DNA from: Symsagittifera roscoffensis
Taxonomy: Eukaryota > Xenacoelomorpha > Acoela > Convolutidae
Direction of reading: 5' to 3'
DNA: 64,000 bases
NCBI RefSeq assembly: GCF_963678635.1
Contig: NC_087064.1
Location: forward strand, 32,960,369 to 33,024,368
Part shown: positions 43,286-53,843 of the stretch, piece after piece
Layout: each line of letters begins with the position of its first letter
Position numbering within the stretch: the first letter of the stretch is position 1
Program-made: the position numbers and the translations under genes
The notes under the pieces: generated by a model
Seen by the model: only the letters and a program-made list of their open reading frames with translations
Told to the model about the DNA's origin: nothing
The model's database searches: none

Positions 43286-43762
43286 TTATAACATGAGCAA
43301 CATAATTACAATAATTTTGCGGTATCCCATTCGAATAACTTTAATCTTTGCAATCGTTCGATTGACAACGAAAAACATTATCATATGATGGTCGAATTCA
43401 CAAAAGAGTCTACCGATTATTTTACAATAAAGTCCACATAACACTGAATCGGCTGATTGTATTGGTTTTTTCAACAGTAGTTGGTTTCCCTCGTGGATTG
43501 TACATCGCATATTCTTGTACACGAGAGTATAATCATATAATTTTTTACCTAGAGGATCTGCGAAGAATATCTGCCCTCCAACGTTAGCAAAAAGCAACCA
43601 GTGGGTTCCAGTTTGATCCGAGGGTAAAGCATTCATGATCATGATAATATCGTTTTTCAGTACTAAAGAATATGGAAAATCTGCCGGATGAATACCTCTA
43701 AAGCGGCGATTTTTCAAATGTTTACAACGGTTAATAAGTTCCATTATTTGAAAGTTATCCAT
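43286..43762 (-). CDS. Adenain-type cysteine protease of a Polinton, with chimeric C-terminus
   Basis: Adenain-like (Ulp1-fold) proteases mature capsid proteins in adenoviruses and Polintons. The 158-aa frame has 'QTGTHWLLFANVGGQIFFAD' (His54, Asp69) and 'PIQSADSVLCGLYC' (Gln102, Cys109), so the catalytic His, Asp, Gln and Cys are all present with Gln at -7 from Cys as in the family. From about residue 115 to 150 the frame runs through a 106-bp duplicated segment in the antisense direction, so the natural C-terminal helices are replaced. The family is usually about 200 aa. It directly follows the capsid protein remnant. It is probably inactive. Confidence 0.75.
   Translation of the reverse strand: MDNFQIMELINRCKHLKNRRFRGIHPADFPYSLVLKNDIIMIMNALPSDQTGTHWLLFANVGGQIFFADPLGKKLYDYTLVYKNMRCTIHEGNQLLLKKPIQSADSVLCGLYCKIIGRLFCEFDHHMIMFFVVNRTIAKIKVIRMGYRKIIVIMLLML
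43313..43418. repeat. 106-bp direct repeat, copy inside the protease frame
   Basis: Exact copy of 42449-42554 in the same DNA orientation. Identity stops sharply at both ends (42448/43312 and 42555/43419 differ). Exact identity beside badly decayed genes points to a recent event or an assembly artefact. Confidence 0.95.
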
Positions 43763-43774
43763 GGCTAGCTTAGA

Positions 43775-45052
43775 TCATAAGAGTCTTTTTGTAAATTTTT
43801 CTATCTGAACGTTCATAAACTGTTGATGCACGCTCCCCCATAAATAATAATTCGACGTTATTACCGAGACCTGTGTCAAAATTGAGTTCGACGAAATCGT
43901 TCTATTGGTCAATTTAGGATGAATCAAAATTGTGTGAAGCCTCCTGAGTAGATGTGAGATCAAAATCCATAAAATAAGGTTTATCATAATTAGCGGGACT
44001 GATTCCATGACTAGTGTTCAAAACAAAATCAAGAGCTTCAAGCGTATTGTAATAATTTCTTTTTTTTGTCTGTTGTTGTGATGGGAGTTCCGGCAATAGG
44101 TAGGCCGTTTCTGTACACACTGATCTGATTCAACCCAAACTTCTTGTAATGAAAAGGGTTCCTCCTGTTAGTACCCAAATATGCTTCGTTTATGCTCATT
44201 GCTACTATCATTCTTCGAACAAGTTCTTTTGCAAAAACATCCTCTTGTCGCCAGCTTTGTACTCCTGCAGTTGCGAGAAACGTTTTTGGTACTACTTCGA
44301 TGTAATTATAAATTGCCGGGTTCTTCAACAAAGTTTTTTCTATTGATGAGAGAACATATCTTTCTGACATAGAGGTTAGCTTCGATTATTTGGACCTTGT
44401 AGTGTTTAGCTGCATCTTCAGATATGACAACAAAATCATTAGGAGAACGTCTAAGAGACAATCTTATTGTCACACCGCTCAGTAGGTGCTTGTCACACGA
44501 CAAAAAGTCGCAAGCAATTTAACCGAATAGCTTCAGCTCGTTTGAGGCCGCAACGAGAGCTTTACGCTCCGTAACATCCTCAGCTCTCCTACTATTACCT
44601 TCAATTGCTGATGGTTTTCTTTTCATAAGAATAACCTTGACAAGCCAACCATATTTTCCTGACATCCTTACCGTATGAAAACTCGGTCTCAATAAAACTT
44701 TTATGGGGACTTTCTATTAGTGTGCACACTTTTTAAAAATTAGCTTTGATAGTTGATATTTTCTCATCATTCAGAGACAGTGCGCACATCATTCAGAGAC
44801 AGTCGAAAATAATGAAGACAAGGGATTGTTCACAGTTGGGGTATCTCTGTTTGCCGCCTCTGTAGCATGCGTTCGGTGCAAAATTGCATTGCTTCGAACA
44901 ATTCTTGCAACTATTTCCAAACGAGTACGTTGATTATCGATGAAATTGTTTCTGTCGCCTAGTACTTCAATATCGAGCATCAGGAGAGTAGGAAGGTACA
45001 ATTTTTTGGGTGAATGCATTTTCAAAAGTGACAAATAAGGTCGGTTTTTCAA
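43775..45052 (-). pseudogene. Polinton capsid-type protein, F54H12.2-like (broken)
   Basis: A chain of frames follows the known F54H12.2-like order. 44789-45052 has 'NNFIDNQRTRLEIVARIVRS' and 'TPTVNNPLSSLFSTV'. 44038-44370 has 'SWRQEDVFAKELVRRMIVAM' and 'RRNPFHYKKFGLNQISVYRN'. 43914-44120 has 'EALDFVLNTSHGISPANYDK' and 'PYFMDFDLTSTQ'. 43775-44008 holds the C-terminal part. Proteins of this group lie next to the F54H12.3-type integrase in nematode Mavericks and are thought to be structural. Several stops and frameshifts interrupt the gene, and the stretch 44505-44780 has no matching block. It ends just before the protease. Confidence 0.7.
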
Positions 45053-45109
45053 ATTAGTCTAACGAGCTGTGACTTCACTCGGGATTAAATTAGAAATCAA
45101 TTTTAACCA

Positions 45110-45427
45110 TCAAATTAGAGATCTACTTCCTCCTCCTACTTGATTTTGGACTGTTTTTCTAACGGCGCTTTTGAGTGCTTGCTTAGGGCTTTTTCTTTTT
45201 GTTGCAACTTCTATCAGTTCTGGAGCTGCCTGAAGAAGTAGTTCTTTTCCGATCTTTTTAGCTGCGGGTATCACAAATTTTTGAGCCAATGGAAGTGTCA
45301 CTGTTCCTAATCCCAAGGCTAATGCACCGAAGCCACTCCCTCGTTGTCTATGATGCCCCGAGAAATGTGATAGGTTTGCTTGGTTGGGGTAATACGAATC
45401 CATATTGATAAAGTTTTGAAACTTCAA
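45110..45427 (-). CDS. Small Polinton core/minor-capsid-like protein
   Basis: The 105-aa frame starts at Met 45427 (or Met 45403, 'MDSYYPNQANLSHFSGHHRQ') and has 'GSGFGALALGLGTVTLPLAQ', 'KFVIPAAKKIGKELLLQAAP' and a basic end 'KRKSPKQALKSAVRKTV'. A Gly-rich hydrophobic start followed by an AAKKxGKELL helix and a Lys-rich tail is typical of the small protein found next to capsid genes in Polinton-like and adintovirus-like genomes, sometimes compared with adenovirus core or protein VI-like proteins. The frame is intact and lies between the two capsid-type genes. Confidence 0.55.
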   Translation of the reverse strand: MKFQNFINMDSYYPNQANLSHFSGHHRQRGSGFGALALGLGTVTLPLAQKFVIPAAKKIGKELLLQAAPELIEVATKRKSPKQALKSAVRKTVQNQVGGGSRSLI

Positions 45428-45429
45428 AG

Positions 45430-46288
45430 TCAGAACAACATTTTCTTCGCCAGCGAAAGGAGTAAATCCTCCAATTCTTTGCGCAATTTTACAGAACTAT
45501 TAAAAATATTGATGACCATAAGCTTTTTAAAGCCCAAATTACAAAACACTTTACGATGATATGGTTCAATTGTACATGCGTAACCTTTTTTCACTCGACG
45601 ATTAGTATCAATGACTCCTAACAGGGGTTTTTTGCGCCCTACTATTTGATAATGAATTAGGTTCAGGTAAATAAACATAAGCTGAGTACCAGCACATAAA
45701 TCAACGGGATAATCAGCAACAAGATCTTGGTTAGTGAATGTGCTATGTTTCGAGCTTCCTTGTTTGTAACCTATGTGATAACCAGTTCCATCTCTGGCGC
45801 CTTTGAACCCAAGTAGACTAGAAATTGCGGGCTTGAACAAGTTATACCTTCCCAATAATGCAGCCGTAATGAAAGATTTTTGGTTATGGGATCCATAACG
45901 TAGCCCAATTTCTCTAATTCTATTTTCAGACGAATCTCATCCAGTATTTGTTTAATGCTCCTATACTCTGTTTTTGTTAGTTTTGCTGTTTCTCTAAGGT
46001 AAAAAGCCTGAAGATCTTGTTTTTCTCAACTTTCAAGCTTGCTGTAACCCAATTTTTTTTGTGTTAAGCAATGCTGCTGTCAGTTTTAATGTCAATCTGA
46101 GTAGCGAAGACAATTTCTGTAACTGCTACTCTCCACTCACCTTGCAAATTTTTTTCTTCCATCAGGAGATTTTTGAGGTTGGCCAAAACTTTATCTTTGA
46201 AAACGTTCATTGATGCAGATGAAACAAGTGTAATTGTGAAGGAAGGGGGAAAATTTTGGGCGAAAAGGCTGGAAGTGCCCTCAGTCAT
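45430..46288 (-). pseudogene. Second Polinton structural-type protein (broken in the middle)
   Basis: The N-terminal piece 46064-46288 has 'SFTITLVSSASMNVFKDKVL' and 'NLQGEWRVAVTEIVFATQI'. The C-terminal piece 45430-45855 has 'NQDLVADYPVDLCAGTQLMF', 'IYLNLIHYQIVGRKKPLLGV' and 'CTIEPYHRKVFCNLGFKKLM'. This N- and C-terminal pairing is a common invertebrate Polinton protein, probably the minor capsid or penton-type subunit. The middle part (45860-46060) is in other frames with stops. It follows the integrase by 6 bases and precedes the small core-like frame by 2 bases, which is compact, virus-like packing. Confidence 0.65.
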
Positions 46289-46294
46289 GATTGT

Positions 46295-46990
46295 TTACGA
46301 TTTCTCCTTCTCCAGAACGCGAATTAGTTCAAAATCGTAAACTTTTCCCTCAATCGTTTCTCTGTTAACATCAATCAAATTGTATGTTGGGAAATTTCGT
46401 GTTGGTATGTCAAAAATTTCAAACACTTCATCGGTGAACAATTCAATGTAAATCTTGCCGAAAATTGTGTCTACTTTGGCGAGTCTAACATAATCACCAA
46501 CATAAAGCTTTGGACCTCGAACTAAATTCAATGACAGTTCTGCTCTTTATGAAATCAAGCGAGGAACATCTTTTTTAGTTACCTTGTTTGGTGCAAGATT
46601 TGTCGATTTAATTGCTTTGACAAAAAATGGCTATTTGTCAATGTATGAGTATGTTCATATATTTTTCAAGTATTTACAAAAAGAATTTTCATGTAACGTA
46701 TAAATTGCTCAGCGAATGTGGACTTTGTCTCGCTCTCTAGGCTATATATTTTTGTGCCTTTTTTTACATAATGCTCCGAAGGACACTTTAAACTCTGTGC
46801 CCGTCCACCCATACCGTTTGAAATGGTCTGCTGTTGTAGTAGCACACTTTGATTCGAGGGTTGCACTCTGATATAGCGGGACACGCAGCCAACTGCAACA
46901 AGCAGATAGTTAACATCATGGTTGAACTTGGCAAGTTTATCAACATAGGCCAGTCATAATGACCAGATTTCGTCAATATTGTAAACTATT
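46295..46990 (-). pseudogene. Polinton integrase, F54H12.3-like (broken)
   Basis: Retroviral-type integrases of Polintons insert the element and make 6-bp target duplications. Blocks seen: 'AYVDKLAKFNHDVNYLLVAV' and 'CVSRYIRVQPSN' (core start), 'VWVDG' and 'GTEFKVSFGALCKKR' in two other frames (second Asp region), 'IYSLESETKSTFAEQFIRYM' (Glu helix), and the C-terminal domain 46295-46531 with 'PKLYVGDYVRLAKVDTIFGK' and 'DEVFEIFDI'. The position of the first catalytic Asp is a stop codon, and the conserved Asp before CxSR is Gly. There are at least three frame breaks, so it is dead. Confidence 0.7.
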
Positions 46991-46997
46991 ACCTTGA

Positions 46998-47565
46998 TTA
47001 GCGGCTAATTTCTGATGACTGTTCGATATTTCGTGTAGCAGGCTCAGTGTGAAGGAAATGTTTACTTTTCTGTCGCCACAAGTTGATTGCTTTTATCATG
47101 TTGTTCACACTACCAAATAACGCGAATTTTTTGTCACTGTAGTTAGTTTTCAACAATTTTTCTTCAATCTTGGTAACTTTCCCTTTGTTTTGTTTTTGCC
47201 TCCATCTTTTCTGACGTTGGAGAATCTGAATCTTTATTGGGCATTCAGTACGCGTCGGAGCCTTCTTCTGACTCTTTTTCACGCTTTTGATTTCGGGTTT
47301 TTCTATTGTCGCTAAGACTTCTTCTTTTTTGTTTCTCGCTTCTTTTAAAGTTTGCACTACTTCTTTCCTGCCAAGCGGGGTATGTTAGTCGGGATTTTGA
47401 GGGTCCGGGTTCTCGTTTCTCTTGCGCGTTGAAAGATGATGACTGAACAACGCGTTTGGCATTTCGGTTTATTACCAGCTTTTCATTCAAGTTGAGAGCA
47501 GTTAAAATGATAATGAACGCCGGATTGTGTAACTTTTTTGTATTTTGTAAAATGTCGTATAACAA
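46998..47565 (-). pseudogene. Unrecognised basic ORFs upstream of the Polinton integrase
   Basis: Frames 47245-47565 and 46998-47357 overlap. Both are Lys/Arg-rich ('KSVKKSQKKAPTRTECPIKI', 'NKGKVTKIEEKLLKTN'). The second has a possible helix 'FGSVNNMIKAINLWRQKSKH'. They may be one frameshifted gene or chance frames in a basic-coded region. No domain is recognised. Confidence 0.3.
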
Positions 47566-47569
47566 ATAC

Positions 47570-48350
47570 TGCAGCCTTAAGTCCTGTTGGTAGTTTATCG
47601 AAATATATCAGCTCATTGCCCCGGTTTTTGATTACTCTTTGTGAATTTTTCATGTTTTCAAGTATGGTTTTTGCTCTAACAAACTTTTTTCTTCTATAAC
47701 CTGAAACTGTCCCAAAATATTTTCGGTCTGCCTATCGTTTTTCTTTTCTAATATTTCATCTTTATCACGTTCAACCGTTACTTCTCCATCGTTCTTTAGC
47801 TGTTCTAGCTGTTCTTGTTGGATCTCAGCATTTTCCGCAAATGTTTCTTGGTTGCAGTAGTCTTACTATTTTGAGGAGTAATTGGAGTCTGAGCCGGTTA
47901 AGGTAGGATATTCGAGCGTTTTAATGTTTAATACTAGTATCATGAAGAATTTGTGCAGCTTGTGGTTTCTCTTCAACATATAAGTGTTTCGGAATTAAAA
48001 TGAAATCTTCAGCGGTCATAATTAAGTTGTGAGGTACTTTTATCAAAAATAATGTATTTATCGCACTAGATGGAAACCTTCTTTACTCAAAAAAATTGCA
48101 CGTTTTTTGACAACACTGGTTTTTGGAGTGATTCGATATTTGTAAGACTTTTTCTCACTGTAAATGAAGCTTGTAAAAAAACAAAAATTGAATTAGTTAT
48201 ACGAACAGTTCAAAGTTTCATAACGTCTAAAGTCTCCATCATTTATCTCATGCATTTCTAGAACATAGTTTGCTGGGACATTTGCACTTTTTTTGGAGTA
48301 AATATATTTCTTCACAGTATCCTCTTACACACCCGTTTTAATCTCATCTA
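47570..48350. other. No supported gene
   Basis: AT-rich. Scattered short minus-strand frames are Lys/Glu-rich and could continue the Polinton gene block. I found none of the protein-primed DNA polymerase B motifs expected in a complete element. Confidence 0.4.
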
Positions 48351-48355
48351 GCAAT

Positions 48356-48821
48356 TCACTGTTGTTTAGATCCATCTGAACTCCTGGCTGACGTTTGGGT
48401 GCTAAGACTAGTTCGGGAAAATATATTCCTCGCTTGCTGGCTAACAGTTCTGATATATTTGAATCTCTGGAAGTTTACAAATTGATAAGTAACTGGAAAA
48501 AATTTCTTTAAGGTAGACAACTCTGCTTCGAAATTTATTATTTGCTCTTTGGTCTCAACAATTTGGCCGCTGCAATCAATACGCTTTTTTCTTGTGAATG
48601 AAATTTTAATATCACCCTCTAGAGTCATCCACGCACAAAGCATTGAATTTGCTGATAAGTATGTCTCCACGTTTGCTGATTTCTCGCTGTTGCTCATTTT
48701 TCAACCAATCATAAACAACCTTGCTTCTCTTCAGGGCACAAGTTGTAATGAGATATATTTCTATTGCAACTTGGATAATTTTTGAAATATAATTTTTCAA
48801 CCTGCGGACAGCCCAAATCAT
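48356..48821 (-). pseudogene. Unrecognised ORFs, possibly Polinton-associated
   Basis: 48612-48821 (69 aa) ends '...GDILISKFNALCVDDSRG' and overlaps 48356-48697 (113 aa), which reads 'MLCAWMTLEGDIKISFTRKK' and 'AELSTLKKFFPVTYQFVNFQ'. The two frames share bases, so a frameshift probably joins them into one gene with the block 'YDWLKNEQQREISKRGDILI'. The family is unknown. Confidence 0.3.
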
Positions 48822-48949
48822 CTACGTTTTCAACCTTTCGGCCCAAGTAGTTTGCCCAAAAAATCCATCTTTTCTTTGTCTTAAGCGTAAAAAACGGCCC
48901 TAGGGTTTCTCAACACAAAACCCTGAACTTTTTGATTTAAGTTTATGAA

Positions 48950-49360
48950 AAGTTAATCACCGTTTTCCCAATTGAGGCCGTCTAAATAATTAGTTAACCA
49001 GTTGGAAACTTTTTGTTTGAGCTTTGGTAGTATATTGAAATTCACTGGAGGCAAAAAAAATGAGTCGCTCGCTGTAGTCTGAAGTTGTTACTGCTAACTC
49101 TTCAACCACAAAGGCGTTTTTCTTGTAAAAAAGCCTTCCACGTCAAGCACAACTGATCTCTCGTTTAGTATTCTAGTAAATATTAAACTTCTGGTTTTTT
49201 CAATTTAATGAAAAGGCAGAACACTATTCCACTCAAATGTCCGAATAAGCTGTTGTTACAGTTCCAGGGCAACATGTAACAGTACGTGGGACCCTCTTGG
49301 TAAAACTTGTGTATAAATCCGACAACATCGTTCAGAATTACGTCCAATCAAAAAATTTTG
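48950..49360 (-). pseudogene. Decayed conserved invertebrate ORF with an LDVEGF motif
   Basis: Minus-strand translation with frame changes gives 'NDVVGFIHKFYQEGPTYCYM' at the upstream end, 'ERSVVLDVEGF', then in the next frame 'LFYKKNAFVVEELAVTTSDY' and 'NWLTNYLDGLNWENGD'. The order I(L)D.EGF - F..KE(E)LA - NWLT..LHGL.W..GD resembles an uncharacterised protein family in cnidarians and insects that I recall but cannot name. Too short and broken to assign a function. Nothing else is seen between 48821 and 48950. Confidence 0.35.
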
Positions 49361-51405
49361 AATTTTTAAAATTATTTATAATGAATTATTTGTCCAAGGA
49401 AAAGTTATCACAACCAATCAAGCCACAACAAGGTCTCAACTTAATTAAAATGTCGTAGTTAAGGTTATCAGAACGAAAAAACAAACATAGAACATGCTGC
49501 TAGAAATTGGTTCCGTCGGTTAGAATTATCAGGATAAGTTTGTTTCAAAGACGTATTACTTTCGTGCATTTTTTAAAACTAAATAGAGGTTACTCTGCTT
49601 TTTTGCAGTTTCATTGTTTATTTTTTCCAACATTTCTCCAACCTACTGAATTTCAAGCCAGTGGATATAAAAATGACCTTGCAGATACCATTTAGACTCA
49701 TTAAGATAACGGTGATAGATAGTTAAATAAACCACTGAGTGTTTTTACTATTTTAATAGCTTGTTGAAATATGGACGGATTTTTCTCTCCAAGTTTTTAC
49801 CAACCCATATTGAGTTAAAATCAAACGAATAGTCGAATACGTTTTCGTAATCAGCAACATTCAAATTGCTCACAGTACTATACTTTTTTTTGTGGAAATG
49901 CACCAAGAGATTTGTTGAAGCTTACTCAAATAAAAATATTCTTTGATAATTAACTCGTACTCTTTCTTTGAAAATTCTTTTGCCCTTTCGAGAGACACGT
50001 CGTAGCGTTCATTACAGATTTTTAAAAAATGAGTTTTTTTCTAAGGTTGAAAACACTCTTAATGGTAAATGTTCATTATCAATATCTTCAGTACACCAAG
50101 TTCCCTCTTCATTTTTTTATTTCAAAATTTCACAAATTTATCAATTGGTATATTTTGTCCAGAAATGGCCACGGCCTTTGGAGAATTATTTCAATTTACT
50201 GCCTTTTCACCATATAACATAGCTCAAGTTAAGGATTTAGCTTACTGCTGCCAACAGTTAAGCTACGCTGCCAAAATCGCCGGCCAGTTTTTAATATATA
50301 CCATAAAAGTCGTTTCCACTTTGACTTACAAACTTTAAATAGGTCAAAAGTTCATTTACCCGAAACAAATATAACAAATAAAATGATTCATATAATTAAC
50401 CAGGACCAATAATTAGGACCCCAAAAATTGGAATTAGAAAGAAATCTGTATCGTGTCCCTTGTTGTTAAGCTAAAATTAGCAAGAACCTAAGTAGGGGGT
50501 CTTCTGCTTTTCGGGTGGAACATTTCTTTCGTTCACAAAATCCTGGGACGAGGGTCCTCCAAAAAAATAAGGATACCTTCCTTTCCTAGGACTTTGCTTT
50601 ACGTGAGGACCCCCCCCCCCCACCTTTAGGACTCCTTTGACAAAAATTGACTTATCTTTTAGAGATACATATCGATTCTAAGCAAATTTTGGTCTTTCTA
50701 AACTTGACCAAAATACCAAAAATAATTCATTGAGATAATTATATTAATTGAAAGTTTTTAAAATATATTAATCATGCTGAACAGTTTTTTTCTTGATAAG
50801 TATGTCCATAAAGCAAACTTTCTACATCAAAATATGATAAATTAGCTTGATTTGGATAACTCCTATATCCATGATAAAAATTGACAAATTTTCCTCAAAA
50901 AGTTTTGTGATTTTAAATATTTTTGTTCCCATAATTGTCCAACAAGTCACTAGTTATTGAGAATCATAATTTTGTAGCCTGGTATGGATGACTCCTACAT
51001 CTTTTGATGAACGCTAACCTATTTTTAAGGTTAACTATTGGTTCTCAACAAACTTTCTCTACTTTGGAACGTCCAAGTTTTTGTATAAACCTGATGATGT
51101 AGCTTGGTCTGGACGACTCCTGCATCTGATGATGAAGAATAGTGTTTTTTTTAAAAAAAATTGTTTTTACTGATTCTAATTACCTTTAGTCATCATAAAC
51201 TTAAATATGAATAAAAAAACTGAAAGTTTTTAAAATGATATGAGAATGTAGCTTGTCAAACGAAAAATTCAAGTCTTCAATGATCTGTGTATAACTGAAA
51301 GGCTTTTTTCTTGCTAGTAGTCTTGTTCGTGGGCAAAATTTAAAACAACTTAAGCATTTTTTAATCGCTTATATCATAACAATTACTTTTCTTGGAAAAC
51401 TGTAT
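49361..51405. other. AT-rich non-coding DNA with a degenerate ~130-bp repeat
   Basis: No supported gene; the plus-strand frames near 49.97-50.34 kb overlap in all three frames and look like chance. A motif like 'tggatgactcctacatc' occurs near 50855, 50985 and 51105, spaced about 120-130 bases, which suggests an old tandem repeat. A C-run ('ccccccccccc') is at about 50610. Confidence 0.5.
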
Positions 51406-51409
51406 GAAG

Positions 51410-51788
51410 TGGAACCTGATCCAAACTATATATTATTATTGGTTATAAATTAGATATTTTATCCCTATAAAAAATTAAAGACTAACCAATCACACTCCAT
51501 CAAACTAACAACCCACTTATTTGTAAGTGCTGAAATTACTTGTAATTTCAGCACCAGTGCATTTTGAATTTAACTTACAACTTAAATGCTTTCTCCAAGA
51601 GACCGACTCGTAACAAAACCAGTATACTCTAGATCTATTGAGACTAAGAGATATAAAAGTAAGATTAAGATCGGTATTAGACTAAGGAAATGCACGAATC
51701 GATCCGACCGAAAATAAGATAGCGTGACGAGCAGACGGTGTACCTTATCTGAAATTACTCTATGAGTTAGACCATCCGTCACAACTCA
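51410..51788 (+). repeat. Left LTR (379 bp)
   Basis: Begins 'tggaacctgatccaaac' and ends 'ccatccgtcacaactca'. It contains a perfect hairpin, gtgctgaaattac (51527-51539) and gtaatttcagcac (51542-51554). The minus-strand frame inside it (MTDGLTH...) is not a gene. Confidence 0.85.
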
Positions 51789-52525
51789 TCTGGTGCGACC
51801 AGTGAGGCGACCAGATTTGTAGTTCTGATCTGGTCAGGGTTTGCATCTTCATATGGGATTGATTCAATAAAATATTTTTGGCGAAATTTAATGATTCTAG
51901 CGTGTATTTTTGCTACTTGGAAAATGGTACAGGTTTCTTCGGGAAACCAAACAATGGTTGCTTGTGTGCGTGTTTTAGGATCGCAATAACCTTGGTCGTT
52001 TTTGCAAGGGAGTCTAATTCCTTGGTAAAGTATTGTGTCGTCTTTTAAGTCTCGTGTAAGTTGTACTTTTTCAAGTTGTATTTTCCAATCGAAAAACATT
52101 ATTTCTTGGTATCCTTTATTTTTTGTATCTGCTTTGCAATATGAGGGATTATTTATTCCAATGTGTGGTATCCAAATGTTATTATGAAAATCGTATGTTA
52201 ATCTTCCGTGTGCTCCATGGAAGGGAAATTTTGTATCTAATCGTATGTGACCTTGGTGTTTTTCAAGCTCGGTTTGATGTGTTAAGTCTGGGAAAACTTA
52301 AAAATTTACGAGTTTTCTGTTTGCGCATATGTTTGGTGTAAGGTTTAGTCGCTTTAGTTCGTTTTTACAGTCTTCAGGGCTGAGATGTAATAATCTCTTG
52401 ATGTTACTTTGGTAGAAAGATTCGTGATCTAGTCTGTTTTTATTTCCGATTGAAACTTGTGAACAATGTACTTTCCTCTCGGCAAATATTGCTGTAAACT
52501 TTCTTCTCCACAGTAGTAAATTCAA
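51779..52525 (-). pseudogene. Retroelement envelope-like glycoprotein fragment (antisense to the LTR element)
   Basis: Frames 52298-52525 ('CSQVSIGNKNRLDHESFY', 'LSPEDCKNELKRLNLT') and 51779-52099 ('DDTILYQGIRLPCKNDQGYC', 'DPKTRTQATIVWFPEETCTI', 'HARIIKFRQKYFIES') have paired Cys residues and a block order like the N-terminal half of envelope-like proteins carried by some invertebrate gypsy elements. No signal peptide, fusion peptide or membrane anchor remains. The last frame ends within the left LTR. If the element reads on the minus strand, env would sit normally before its 3' LTR; the primer-binding-site-like sequence argues for the plus strand. The identification is tentative. Confidence 0.35.
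51791..51807 (+). promoter_or_regulatory. Putative primer-binding site
   Basis: 'tggtgcgaccagtgagg' begins two bases after the left LTR; a tRNA 3' end with CCA would pair with it. The sequence is also partly self-complementary (ctggt gcg accag), so this is a candidate only. Confidence 0.4.
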
Positions 52526-53843
52526 CTATAAATTCTTTTCCCTAATGTAGTAAATCTACACACAATGAAAACAAACTAATAATTTCAGTCCCCACAAAGC
52601 AGTAAATTTAAGATTTTCAGTAGTAAACCTATACAAATGCCAGCAGTACTAACCTTTTCAAGACCAATATACTCGCGCACAATTTCTATCCACACTCGCA
52701 CAGCTCGCCTACGACGAATTGCTTAAAATAATGATTTCAAGTTTTAACTTTCACTAATAACAACTCAAACTAGTATCAACAAGTTTCCAACTTTCTTTTA
52801 ACCCGTTTGGAAAGGATTTATATAATAAACCCAACTAACCAACGCAGCTTACTAAACACCATAAACCACAAACTAAAAGCATGACTAAGAAAACCAGCTT
52901 AAAGAATCCGATAATTTATTCTTTTGAAGCCTATTGATAAGTCTAAAAAAACATAAAACACCAAAAAGTCGAAAGACAAACCAAACCAAACAGTTTGATT
53001 TTTGATAAAAAGGACCCAACCAAAACAACAAAAGGAAAAAACCACTAACAAACATGACATAAAAGGTTAACGCAAAACAGGACCCCATAAAAAACCAGCA
53101 TGCAATTATACCCTCACTCCTGGCCTAACCCACCAGACGAGGACGTCCTGAGCATGCTTAATAGCCGGCCTAACCCACCGTGCTAGAACACACGCTTTGT
53201 GACACACTCCTTATTTTTGATAGGATGTGAGTAACTCTTTAAAAATAACTGAACTAAAATAAAAGCTTTTGCGATAAAAACTAATAACAAAAACATAACT
53301 AAAAGAAGAACTAACTAAACATTTATTTATGTAACTTATATAATGCGGTGAAATAAACCATACACAATCACGAAGACGAGCATCAAGAAGCTAAGACGAC
53401 CTCATCACACTCAATCCACAGAATGGCTGAACACAACCGATATGCCGCTCACAACCACAACTCAAAGGATTTGAAGAACGACTTGACTCCGAAGCAAAGG
53501 ACTTCATTGAAAAAGACCAAAGATCACCTCGTTGTTCAAGTATACGTTCAGATCCGAGTTACAAGGCATTCCCTCCAAACTCGAGCTTCACGCCATTCCC
53601 GAACAAGATCGAAATACAGTTCTCCTCACCGATCAAGAACAGACCATTAGGAAATCAGATTGATTTTGTTGACGGTCTCAGTCATCGCTGAATGACAAAA
53701 TAACCTTTACGATTCCAGCTTTCTGGAGCTTTCACCTCCAATAACGAAATAGAAATGATGCTCGCGAAATACAAACGATAATCATTCAAGCTCCATTTCA
53801 GATAGAAGTCAAAGGAACAAAAACTCTGTAAGCCCCGGATGGG

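Noticed and set aside
51582-51782. Minus-strand ORFs starting MTDGLTH in both LTRs as genes
   Set aside because: They lie inside the LTRs, differ by frameshift between the two copies, and have no protein-like conservation.
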